Assembly (NCBI GenBank): GCA_964447335.1
Contig: CAYUSA010000011.1
Span: 1-64,000 of the forward strand
Origin: HRBIN12 sp964447335
GTDB lineage: Bacteria > Actinomycetota > UBA4738 > HRBIN12
Reading direction: 5' to 3'
Length of the DNA stretch: 64,000 bases
Below, piece by piece: positions 40,863-48,111 of the stretch. Each line of letters opens with the position of its first letter. Positions within the stretch are counted from its first letter, which is position 1. Both the position numbers and the translations under genes were made by a program. Under the pieces are notes generated by a model, which did no database searches, had not been told where the DNA came from, and worked only from the letters and a program-made list of their open reading frames with translations.

Positions 40863-41558
40863 GTGCGCAAGACCGTCGATCCGGCTGCGCTGCGGCGGTT
40901 CCCGATGTTCGCCAGCCTGACGCCCGAGCAGCTCGACGCGGTCGCCGAGCGCATGCACGAGCGGTTCGTGCCGGCCGGCACCGACATCATCACGCGGGAG
41001 GATCTCGGCGACACCGTCTTCCTGATCCTCGAGGGCAGCGTGAAGGTCTACCGGACACAGGCCGAGGGCGGCGAGGTCATCCTCGCGGTGCTCGGGTCCG
41101 ACGAGGTCGTCGGCGAGATGAGCGTGGCCGACCCGCTCGAGCGGTGGGCGAGCGTTGCCGCCCTCGAGGACTCGCGAGTGCTGTGGACGGACGGCGAGAG
41201 CTTCCGCTCGCTCCTCGAGGAGATGCCGCCCGTGAGAACCGGCCTGATCGAGCTCCTCTGCCGCCGGGTGCGCCTGGCCGACGACCGGCTCGAGACGCTG
41301 GCCGCGCTCGACGTCGAGGGCCGCGTCGCGTGCGTGCTGCTCTCGCTCGCGCGCCAGCACGGCGAGGCCAAGCCGGGTGGCGGCACGCGGATCCCGATCC
41401 CACTCACGCAGGCCGACGTGGCGGCCATGACGGGAGCCTCCCGCGTGCGGGTGAACCAGGTCATCACGAAGTTCCGGCAGCACGGGTGGGTCACGCTCGA
41501 CGGCCGGCGGCGGATGAGCGTCCAGGACGCGCTCGCGCTCCAGTCCCGCTGCCGCTGA
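40863..41558 (+). CDS. Crp/Fnr-family transcription regulator
   Basis: 231 aa. N-terminal cyclic-nucleotide-binding beta-roll (LRRFPMFASLTPEQLDAVAERM...GDTVFLILEGSVKVYRTQAEGGEVILAVLGSDEVVGEMSVAD), dimer helix, then a C-terminal winged helix whose recognition helix is in LTQADVAAMTGASRVRVNQVITKFRQHGWV. No Fnr-type N-terminal Cys cluster, so it is not an obvious oxygen sensor. It starts 2 nt after the subtilase stop. The palindrome just downstream, upstream of the precursor gene, is a plausible binding site. The exporter in the same locus also has a cyclic-nucleotide-binding domain. Confidence 0.92.
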   Translation: MRKTVDPAALRRFPMFASLTPEQLDAVAERMHERFVPAGTDIITREDLGDTVFLILEGSVKVYRTQAEGGEVILAVLGSDEVVGEMSVADPLERWASVAALEDSRVLWTDGESFRSLLEEMPPVRTGLIELLCRRVRLADDRLETLAALDVEGRVACVLLSLARQHGEAKPGGGTRIPIPLTQADVAAMTGASRVRVNQVITKFRQHGWVTLDGRRRMSVQDALALQSRCR

Positions 41559-41572
41559 GCGCCCGACCTGTC

Positions 41573-41586
41573 GGAGTGTTCACTCC
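41573..41586. promoter_or_regulatory. Candidate operator palindrome upstream of the peptide precursor gene
   Basis: GGAGTGTTCACTCC: perfect 6-bp inverted arms with a 2-bp centre, in the 120-bp gap between the Crp/Fnr-type gene and the precursor. Its GTG...CAC half-sites recall Crp-like operators but the spacing is shorter than the classical site. A second imperfect symmetric element (GTCAACTCCTTGAT) lies at 41601-41614. Confidence 0.45.
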
Positions 41587-41678
41587 TTTACACCCGCGCG
41601 GTCAACTCCTTGATTGCCCCGGTTCACACGCCGGTGCTACACCTGCCCGTGGAGAGTCCACCGAAAGGGGGCCAGACC

Positions 41679-41972
41679 ATGCAGGGACCGGCGGAGGAAC
41701 TGCCGGAAGGCGCGGAAGCGGCGACCCAGGAGTTCCAGGACGCCGTTCAGGCGGCGGACCGGGCGCGGCTCGAGATGATCCTCGACAAGGCCGGGGAGGA
41801 CCCGGCGTGGAAGCAGCAGCTCCTCGATGACCCCGAGGCGGCGCTGGCGTCGATCGGCGCGAGCGGGGCTCCGGACGTCGGCGAGGTCGGCGGCCAGTAC
41901 CACTGGCGCACGAAGTGGGTGTACCGGTGGACGTGGTGGGGCGGCTGGGGCTGGTACCACTGGAAGTGGTAG
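41679..41972 (+). CDS. Putative RiPP precursor: NHLP-type leader with Trp-rich, Cys-free core
   Basis: 97 aa. The N-terminal ~70 residues are acidic and Ala/Glu-rich, ending in a stretch (residues 41-60, DPAWKQQL... through ASIG) that looks like the nitrile-hydratase-related leader family (NHLP): DP-hydrophobic-x-x-x-LL-x-DP-x-AAL. After Gly71-Gly72, a likely cleavage site, the last 25 residues contain nine Trp, three Tyr, two each of His, Arg, Lys and Thr, three Gly, and no Cys or Ser. The start at 41679 has AAAGGGGG about 7 nt upstream; the frame extends further up but without a ribosome site. It is followed by a strong hairpin and then the modification enzyme and exporter genes. Product and activity are unknown. 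Confidence 0.82.
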   Translation: MQGPAEELPEGAEAATQEFQDAVQAADRARLEMILDKAGEDPAWKQQLLDDPEAALASIGASGAPDVGEVGGQYHWRTKWVYRWTWWGGWGWYHWKW

Positions 41973-41995
41973 CGGCGCCGGCCGGATGAGGCCGA

Positions 41996-42022
41996 GGGGC
42001 GGCGGCGAGATGCCGCCGCCCC
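41996..42022 (+). terminator. Hairpin between precursor and modification genes (attenuator/terminator)
   Basis: GGGGCGGCGGC-GAGAT-GCCGCCGCCCC: 11-bp perfect stem with a 5-nt loop followed by TTCCCTTC, located 24 nt after the precursor stop. Such partial terminators in RiPP operons let the precursor mRNA exceed that of the enzymes; that function here is inferred. Confidence 0.8.
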
Positions 42023-42056
42023 TTCCCTTCGTCCGGGCTGCCGCTCGCGTAGCGTG

Positions 42057-43322
42057 ATGCGCGTGGACGACGCTCGGTTCCTCGAGGCCATCTCGGCCGC
42101 CGTGTCGAGCGCCTGGCGTGTCGAGCGCCCCCGGCGAGGCCCGTGGGTCGGGGTCCGTCGCCGCGATGTGCGCATCCCCGCGCAGGGCTGGAAGCTCCAC
42201 GTCTCGGCCACGGTGGGATCGGCGCCCGAGGTGCTCGAGCGCTCGCTGCCGGTGCTCGTCGCGGAGGGCGTTCCGTTCAAGGTCGCGGCCTCGCCGGCGG
42301 TGCTCGTCGCGCTGAACGAGGGCGAGGGCGGGCTCGCGCAGGCGGGCAAGTTCCTCACGGTCTACCCGGCGGACGACGCCCAGGCGGTACGGCTCGCGGT
42401 CGCGCTCGACGAGGCCACGCTCGACCTGCGCGGCCCGCGCGTGCTCACCGATCGCGAGCTCAGGCCGGGGAGCCTCGTGCACTACCGGTACGGTGCGTTC
42501 AGGGGCCGTCGCGAGGACCCCGACCCGCCTGCGCCGCAGGCCGATCCGTTCGTGGCCGCGGGCGTGGCCGCGGCCGAGGAGCGCGGCGCGATCGGCGGGC
42601 GGTACGTGCTCGTGTCCACGCTCCACCGCTCGGCCGGAGGCTCGGTGCACCTCGCGGCGGATCTGCGGCTCGGGCGCGCGTGCGTCATCAAGCAGGCGGC
42701 GCGCGACGCGCGGGTGGGGCCCGACGGGCGCGACGCGCGCGACCATCTCCGGCACGAAGCCGAGGTCCTCCCGCGCCTCGCGCCGGACGCGAGGTTCCCC
42801 GCGGTGCTCGACCTCCTCGAGGAGGGCGGCGACCTGTTCCTCGTGATGGAGCACCTCGAGGGCGGGACGCTCGGCTCGGCGGCCCGCGGACCCGCGGGGA
42901 CGGCTCGGACGGTCGCGCTCGGCCGCGCGCTCGCGTCGGCTCTCGGCGCGGTCCACGCGGCGGGTCTCGTCTATCGTGACCTCGGCCCCGCGAACGTGAT
43001 CGTGGGAAGGGACGAAGAGGTGCGGCTCGTCGACTTCGAGCTGGCGTGTCCGGCCGGCGAGGCCGGCGAGGTCGCCGGCACGCCGGGGTACGCGTCGCCA
43101 CAGCAGCTCGCGGGCGAGGCTGCGTCGGTGGGCGACGACGTCTACGCGCTCGGCGCCGTGCTGGCGTTCCTCGCGACGGGCGCCGACCCCTCGCCGAGCG
43201 TCGACGTGCCCGACGAGCGGCTCGCGCGCGTGATCGCCCGGTGTCTCGAGCGCTCGCCGGAGGCGCGGTACCCCTCGATGGATGAGCTCGATGCGGCCCT
43301 CGCGGAACTGGAGGCGTCATGA
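42057..43322 (+). CDS. Class III/IV lanthipeptide-synthetase-like phospho-lyase + kinase, lacking the LanC cyclase domain
   Basis: 421 aa. Residues ~35-150 match the N-terminal lyase region of LanKC/LanL: QGWKLHVSAT (K-x-H), VPFKVAAS, AGKFLTVYP and HYRYGAF carry the expected catalytic Lys, His, Arg and Tyr. Residues ~180-415 are a Ser/Thr-kinase fold with ACVIKQAA (K212), catalytic YRDLGPANVIV (D308) and metal-binding DFE (D326). The protein ends there: the zinc-dependent cyclase domain that makes up the last ~400 residues of full LanKC is absent. It should phosphorylate and eliminate Thr/Ser in the precursor. The stop overlaps the exporter start (ATGA). The start could be the GTG at 42054 or ATG at 42057. 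Confidence 0.87.
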   Translation: MRVDDARFLEAISAAVSSAWRVERPRRGPWVGVRRRDVRIPAQGWKLHVSATVGSAPEVLERSLPVLVAEGVPFKVAASPAVLVALNEGEGGLAQAGKFLTVYPADDAQAVRLAVALDEATLDLRGPRVLTDRELRPGSLVHYRYGAFRGRREDPDPPAPQADPFVAAGVAAAEERGAIGGRYVLVSTLHRSAGGSVHLAADLRLGRACVIKQAARDARVGPDGRDARDHLRHEAEVLPRLAPDARFPAVLDLLEEGGDLFLVMEHLEGGTLGSAARGPAGTARTVALGRALASALGAVHAAGLVYRDLGPANVIVGRDEEVRLVDFELACPAGEAGEVAGTPGYASPQQLAGEAASVGDDVYALGAVLAFLATGADPSPSVDVPDERLARVIARCLERSPEARYPSMDELDAALAELEAS

Positions 43323-46300
43323 CCGAGGTCGTGTGGCAGGACTTCCCCGGCAAGCGGGTCCGCGTGCGGGCTCCGCAGGGATCGGGGGCGGCGGCCCGAG
43401 CCCCCGAGACCCTCCGCGAGGCCGAGCGCGTGGCGGACGCGCTCGAGGGGCTCCTGCGCCCGCAGGGCGCCAGCCAGCCCGTCGACCTGTACCTGGTGGA
43501 CCAGGTGAGCGCGATGCCGGGCGCCGGACCCGCGGGGGCGCAGGGCGCCGTGCTCGAGGTCGCCTCGGGCGAGCCGCCCGTGGCCGTCGCGTGGGCCATC
43601 GTGCCGGTGCTGCTCGCGGGGTGGTTCGGGCCCAAGGTCATGTCCTCGGAGGCGATGGTGGACGGTATCGCCGGGGTCGCCGCCGCTCGCGCCGGCACCG
43701 GTCCGTCCATCGAGGACGCGGACGCGTGGGCGCGCGAGAGCCTCGGCTCGGGCCGGCCGGTGTCGGTCGTCGGCGGCCAGGGCCTCGACGAGGGCCTCGA
43801 GGGCGCTCCGCCCGGCTTCGCCGGCCCCCCGCCCGGTTCCGAGGGCGGACCGGCGCCGGGCTTCGAGGGCGGACCTCCGGGCGGTGGCGGACGACCACCG
43901 GGGTTCGAGGGCGGACCTCCCGGGATGGGCGGGCCTCCGGGTGGAGGGCTCGGGCGGCCGCCGGTGCCGGAGGAGGAGGGGGCGCGCCTGGCGGCGACCT
44001 CGTTCGTCGGGTACCTCGTCTCCACGTTCGGTGGCGAGGCCCTCCGCACGTTCTTCGAGAGCTTCGACCCCGAGCGCCGGGATCAGGCCTCGACCGCGGC
44101 GTTCCAGCAGCCGCTCGGGAGCCTGGAGGAGGCGTGGCTGAAGGGGCTCATGCAGGGCGGCGTCGGCGGGACGTTCCGCTCGTTCGTTCGCTACGTGATG
44201 CCGCACTTCCGCCCGTACTGGGGACGACAGGTCGAGGTGCTGATCTACATGATCGTGGGCTCGCTCCTCGCGGTCGTCGCGATGCCGGTCGCGATCGGCG
44301 CGGTGGTGGGGGCGCTCGGCGGCCAGGCCGACCAGCCGATGGAGTCTTCTGGCTTCCTCGCGACGATCATCGGGAACGTGCAGGAGTGGCTCGCGAGCGG
44401 AGACACGGGCTCGAAGCTCCTCGTGTTCATCATGGTGCTGTTCGTGATCTACGCGTTCGACGCGCTCATCACCATGCGGCGCGCCGTCGTGAGCGAGACC
44501 ATCACCCAGCGCCTGCTGATGGACCTGCAGGAGCGGATGTTCGACCACCTCCAGCGGCTGCCGCACTCCTTCTACTCGTACGCGAACGTCGGCGACGTCA
44601 TGGCGCGCCTTTCCGGCGACATCCAGATGGTCTCGATGACGATGACCGAGGTCCTGAACCAGGGCCTGTACCTGGTGATCAGCTTCATCACGGCCGGGCT
44701 CGCGGTCGTGACGCTGAACCTGCGGCTCGGGGCGCTCGTGCTCGTCGTCGTGCCGATCTTCATCGTCACGTACAAGGTGCTCGGCGCTCGGCTGGCGCGC
44801 GTGAGCTACGAGCGAGGCAACCGCGCGGGCGAGGCCGCGAACCTCACGCAGGAGAACCTCACGGCCCACGCCGTCGTGAAGGCGTTCGGGCTCGAGGCGC
44901 GAGCGCAGGCCTCGTACCATGCGCGGCTCCTCGGCGTGCTGCGCTCGGCGCTGCGGATGGTGCGGATCTCGGCGCTGTTCGACGCAGCCACGAGCGTCGC
45001 GATCACCATCGGCCAGCTCATCGTCCTGGGCGTCGGCGGGTGGCTCGTGCTGAACGACAAGATGGAGCTCGGCGTGCTCGTCGCGTTCCTGGGGCTGCTG
45101 CCCTCGCTGCTGCAGCCGATCGCGCAGTTCTCGGGGATCGGCGAGACCGTGCAGCAGACGGCGGGCTCGCTCGCTCGCGTCTCGGAGCTGCTCGACGTGC
45201 CGCTCACGATCACGGACGCGCCCGACGCCTTGGCGCTGCAACCGCTCGAGCGTGAGGTCCGGCTCGAGGACGTCACCTTCGGCTACGACGAGGGGCGGCC
45301 GATCCTGCAGGACTTCGACCTCGCGATCCCCGCGGGGACGACCGCGGCGATCGTGGGGCCCTCGGGCTCGGGCAAGAGCACGGTCGTGAACCTCCTGATG
45401 CGGTTCTGGGACCCGCAGGAGGGCCACGTCACGATCGACGGGACCGACGTGCGTCACGCGACCCTCGGATCGCTCCGGGGGCAGATCGGCCTGGTGTTCC
45501 AGGACACGTTCGTCTTCAACACCACGGTGCGGGAGAACATCGCGATCGGCCGCCCCGATGCATCGGACGAGCAGATCGCCGCGGCGGCGCGAGGTGCTCG
45601 GCTCGCCGAGTACGTGGAGTCGCTGCCCGCGAGCTACGACACCGTGCTCGGCGAGCGCGGCCTGCGGATGAGCGGTGGGCAGCGGCAGCGGCTCGCGATC
45701 GCGCGGGTCCTGCTGCGCGACCCGCGGATCATGATCTTGGACGAGGCGACGAGCGCGCTCGACGCCGAGACCGAGGCCGGGATCCTCGAGACGCTCGACG
45801 AGGTCGTGAAGGGCCGGACCACGATCGCGATCACGCACCGGCTCTCCCTGGCCGCGAAGGCCGACCTCATCTTCGTCATCGACCGTGGCCGGCTCGTCGA
45901 GCGGGGGACCCACGCCGAGCTCTCGACCGCGGGCGGGCTGTACCAGCGGTTGTACGAGGCGCAGTCGCGCTACGGCGCCGTGCCCTCGGAGGCGGCCGAG
46001 GCCGAGATCGCGCGCCTGCGGAGCGTGCCGGTGTTCGCCGGCCTGCCCGATGACGCGATCGCCGCGATCGCGGCGCAGACCCGGCCCGAGGTCGCCGAGC
46101 CCGGCCAGGACGTCGTGCGCCAGGGCGAGCGCGGAGACCGGATGTACCTCGTGGACGAGGGGCGGCTCGACGTGCTGGTCGAGGGCCCCGGCGGCGAGCG
46201 CGCGGTCTCGACGCTCGGGCCGGGGGACCTGTTCGGCGAGATGGCGCTCCTCGGCGGAGGGGCGCGGAACGCGACCGTCCGTGCGACGACGCCGTGCAGG

Positions 46301-46432
46301 CTGTTCTCCCTGGTCGAGTCGGACCTGACCGCGCTGCTCGAGCGCCATGCCTCGATCCGCGCCGAGATCGAACGCGTGATGCAGGCCCGCGCGACCGCGC
46401 TGCAGGAGGCCCTCGCCGCCGCGAGCGCCTGA
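43319..46432 (+). CDS. Fusion exporter: degenerate gluzincin-like domain + ABC transporter + cyclic-nucleotide-binding domain
   Basis: 1037 aa. Residues 1-~150 and 221-~275 resemble a peptidase-MA-like (gluzincin) domain, e.g. SFVGYLVSTFGGEALRTFFESF near 228-249, but no HExxH is present. Between them is a Gly/Pro linker with repeats of GFEGGPPG (~160-215). Residues ~290-610 form a six-helix ABC exporter membrane domain. The nucleotide-binding domain has Walker A GPSGSGKST (~680), signature MSGGQRQR, Walker B IMILDEATSALD and H-loop ITHRLS. From ~900, RSVPVFAGLPDDAIAAI...LFGEMALLGGGARNATVRA is a cyclic-nucleotide-binding fold. It resembles the ABC proteins of NHLM-type RiPP systems. Likely exports the modified peptide. 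Confidence 0.88.
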   Translation: MTEVVWQDFPGKRVRVRAPQGSGAAARAPETLREAERVADALEGLLRPQGASQPVDLYLVDQVSAMPGAGPAGAQGAVLEVASGEPPVAVAWAIVPVLLAGWFGPKVMSSEAMVDGIAGVAAARAGTGPSIEDADAWARESLGSGRPVSVVGGQGLDEGLEGAPPGFAGPPPGSEGGPAPGFEGGPPGGGGRPPGFEGGPPGMGGPPGGGLGRPPVPEEEGARLAATSFVGYLVSTFGGEALRTFFESFDPERRDQASTAAFQQPLGSLEEAWLKGLMQGGVGGTFRSFVRYVMPHFRPYWGRQVEVLIYMIVGSLLAVVAMPVAIGAVVGALGGQADQPMESSGFLATIIGNVQEWLASGDTGSKLLVFIMVLFVIYAFDALITMRRAVVSETITQRLLMDLQERMFDHLQRLPHSFYSYANVGDVMARLSGDIQMVSMTMTEVLNQGLYLVISFITAGLAVVTLNLRLGALVLVVVPIFIVTYKVLGARLARVSYERGNRAGEAANLTQENLTAHAVVKAFGLEARAQASYHARLLGVLRSALRMVRISALFDAATSVAITIGQLIVLGVGGWLVLNDKMELGVLVAFLGLLPSLLQPIAQFSGIGETVQQTAGSLARVSELLDVPLTITDAPDALALQPLEREVRLEDVTFGYDEGRPILQDFDLAIPAGTTAAIVGPSGSGKSTVVNLLMRFWDPQEGHVTIDGTDVRHATLGSLRGQIGLVFQDTFVFNTTVRENIAIGRPDASDEQIAAAARGARLAEYVESLPASYDTVLGERGLRMSGGQRQRLAIARVLLRDPRIMILDEATSALDAETEAGILETLDEVVKGRTTIAITHRLSLAAKADLIFVIDRGRLVERGTHAELSTAGGLYQRLYEAQSRYGAVPSEAAEAEIARLRSVPVFAGLPDDAIAAIAAQTRPEVAEPGQDVVRQGERGDRMYLVDEGRLDVLVEGPGGERAVSTLGPGDLFGEMALLGGGARNATVRATTPCRLFSLVESDLTALLERHASIRAEIERVMQARATALQEALAAASA

Positions 46433-46462
46433 GGGCGACCGCGTGGCCGACGCGCCCGGGCG

Positions 46463-47224
46463 CTACCGGGAGCGGGGGCGGAAGGCGCGCTCGAGCGCCT
46501 CGACGAGGCCCTCGATGGTGTGGGGGTTCGCGACGGCGGCCACCGTGAAGCCGTGCTCGCGCGCCTCGCGCGAGGTGACCGGGCCGATGCACACGACCTT
46601 CGGGTTACCCCGCACCGCGCCGAGCGCGCGCACGAAGCCGCGGACCGTCGATGCGCTCGTGAACGTGACGGCGTCGACCTCGCCGAGCCGGAGCGCCTCC
46701 CGGGCCTCCGCCGGGAGCGAGCGCGCGAGGCGCGTGCGGTAGGCCTCGACGCGCTCGGGCGTCCAGCCCTTCGCGGCCAGGGCGTCCTCGAGGCCCTCGG
46801 GCGCGATGTCCGCGCGAGCGCACAGCACCCGCCCCCGCCCGCGCGGGAACGCGCGCGCGAGCGACGTGGTCGTGAACGCCCTGGGCACGAGGTCGGGGTC
46901 TCGACGGGCCCAGCGCCGGAACGCCTCCGAGGTCCCCTCGCCGATCGCGGCGACCTTCGCGCGGACCTCGCGCGGCGTCGCGCGCTCGACGAGCATCTCG
47001 ACCGTGCGGGGGCTCGTGAGCGTGAGCCATGCGTACTCGCCGGCGGCGAGGTCGCGCACGGCCTTCGCGAGCGCGGCGGAGCGCGCCGGCACGAGCTCGA
47101 TCGCCGGCGCGAGGATCGCGTTCGCGCCCCGGCGATCGAGCGCGCGGACCAGCACCTCGCTCTGCTCCTTCGGCCGCGTGACGAGCACCGTCCGCCCGGC
47201 GAGCGTCTTGCCCGGCCTGCTCAC
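46463..47224 (-). CDS. hemD: Uroporphyrinogen-III synthase
   Basis: 253 aa. The fold is weakly conserved, but TVLVTRPKEQSEVLVRALDRRGANAILAPAIEL, LTLTSPRTVEMLVERA, GRVLCARADIAPEGLEDAL, VDAVTFTSASTVRGFVRAL and VCIGPVTSREAREHGF match both domains of HemD. Converts hydroxymethylbilane to uroporphyrinogen III. GTG start at 47224 overlaps the hemC stop (GTGA). Confidence 0.92.
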   Translation of the reverse strand: MSRPGKTLAGRTVLVTRPKEQSEVLVRALDRRGANAILAPAIELVPARSAALAKAVRDLAAGEYAWLTLTSPRTVEMLVERATPREVRAKVAAIGEGTSEAFRRWARRDPDLVPRAFTTTSLARAFPRGRGRVLCARADIAPEGLEDALAAKGWTPERVEAYRTRLARSLPAEAREALRLGEVDAVTFTSASTVRGFVRALGAVRGNPKVVCIGPVTSREAREHGFTVAAVANPHTIEGLVEALERAFRPRSR

Positions 47225-48111
47225 GGGCGCACCGCGGCGAGGATCTCGTCGACGCCCTCGGCGCGCAGGGCGAGCGCCGCGCGCTCGGCGACCTCGAGCG
47301 GGTCGTCGCCCTCGACGGTGGCGCGGGCCTCGCGAGCGCCCTCGGGGGTGAACACCGCGGCGACCAACCGGACGCGGCCCTCGCGCACGTCGGCGAACGC
47401 GCCGAGCGGGAGCGCGCAGCCGCCGCCGAGCCGCAGCATCAGCGATCGCTCGGCCTCGAGCGCGGTTCGGCTCTCGGCGTGGTCGAGCGCGCCGAGCGCC
47501 GAGAGCGTGTCGTCGTCGCTCGCGCGGGCTTGGAGCGCGAGGCACCCCTGCCCGGGCGCGGGGACCATCTCGGAGACCGACATCGGCGCCGCGTGCTCGG
47601 GCACGATGCCGAGGCGCGTCAGCCCCGCCGCCGCCAGCACGATCGCGTCGACCCCGCCCTCGTGGAGCTTGCGCAGGCGCGTGTCCACGTTGCCCCGCAG
47701 GTCGTTCAGCAAGACATCCGGCCGCCAGCGGAAGATCTGCGCCTGACGCCGCAGGCTCGAGGTGCCGACGATGCCGCCGGGCCGCAGCTCGCCGTCGCGC
47801 GTCACGAGCACGTCGAGCGGGCTCGCGCGCTCCGGGACGGCGCCGATCACGAGGCCGTCCTCGTCCTCGGCCGGCAGGTCCTTCGCGGAGTGCACCGCGA
47901 GGTCGACCTCGCCCTCGTGCAGCGCGCGGACGATCTCGGCGACGAACATGCCCTTCAGGCCCGCGGGGCCGGTGACCTCGACGTTACGGTCGCCCGAGGT
48001 CGTCATGCCGACGAGCTCGGTGTCGACGCCGCTCGCGATCAGGCGGTCGGCGACCTCGGTCGCCTGCGCGAGCGCGAGGGGTGAGCGCCGGGTCCCGATG
48101 CGGAGCTTCAC
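47221..48111 (-). CDS. hemC: Hydroxymethylbilane synthase (porphobilinogen deaminase)
   Basis: 296 aa. RIGTRRSPLALAQA at the N-terminus, AVHSAKDLPA with substrate-binding residues, GTSSLRRQAQIFRWRPDV and the dipyrromethane-anchoring Cys in LGGGCALPLGAF. Assembles four porphobilinogens. The GTG start overlaps the hemA stop. Full length, no oddities. Confidence 0.97.
   Translation of the reverse strand: MKLRIGTRRSPLALAQATEVADRLIASGVDTELVGMTTSGDRNVEVTGPAGLKGMFVAEIVRALHEGEVDLAVHSAKDLPAEDEDGLVIGAVPERASPLDVLVTRDGELRPGGIVGTSSLRRQAQIFRWRPDVLLNDLRGNVDTRLRKLHEGGVDAIVLAAAGLTRLGIVPEHAAPMSVSEMVPAPGQGCLALQARASDDDTLSALGALDHAESRTALEAERSLMLRLGGGCALPLGAFADVREGRVRLVAAVFTPEGAREARATVEGDDPLEVAERAALALRAEGVDEILAAVRP

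Noticed and set aside
41601..41614. GTCAACTCCTTGAT as an Fnr box
   Set aside because: The half-sites are in the opposite order to TTGAT-N4-ATCAA, and the nearby regulator lacks the Fnr Cys cluster.
43142..46348. 1068-residue open frame on the minus strand over the exporter gene
   Set aside because: His/Arg/Asp-rich low-complexity translation with no domain; the plus strand has a complete ABC transporter.
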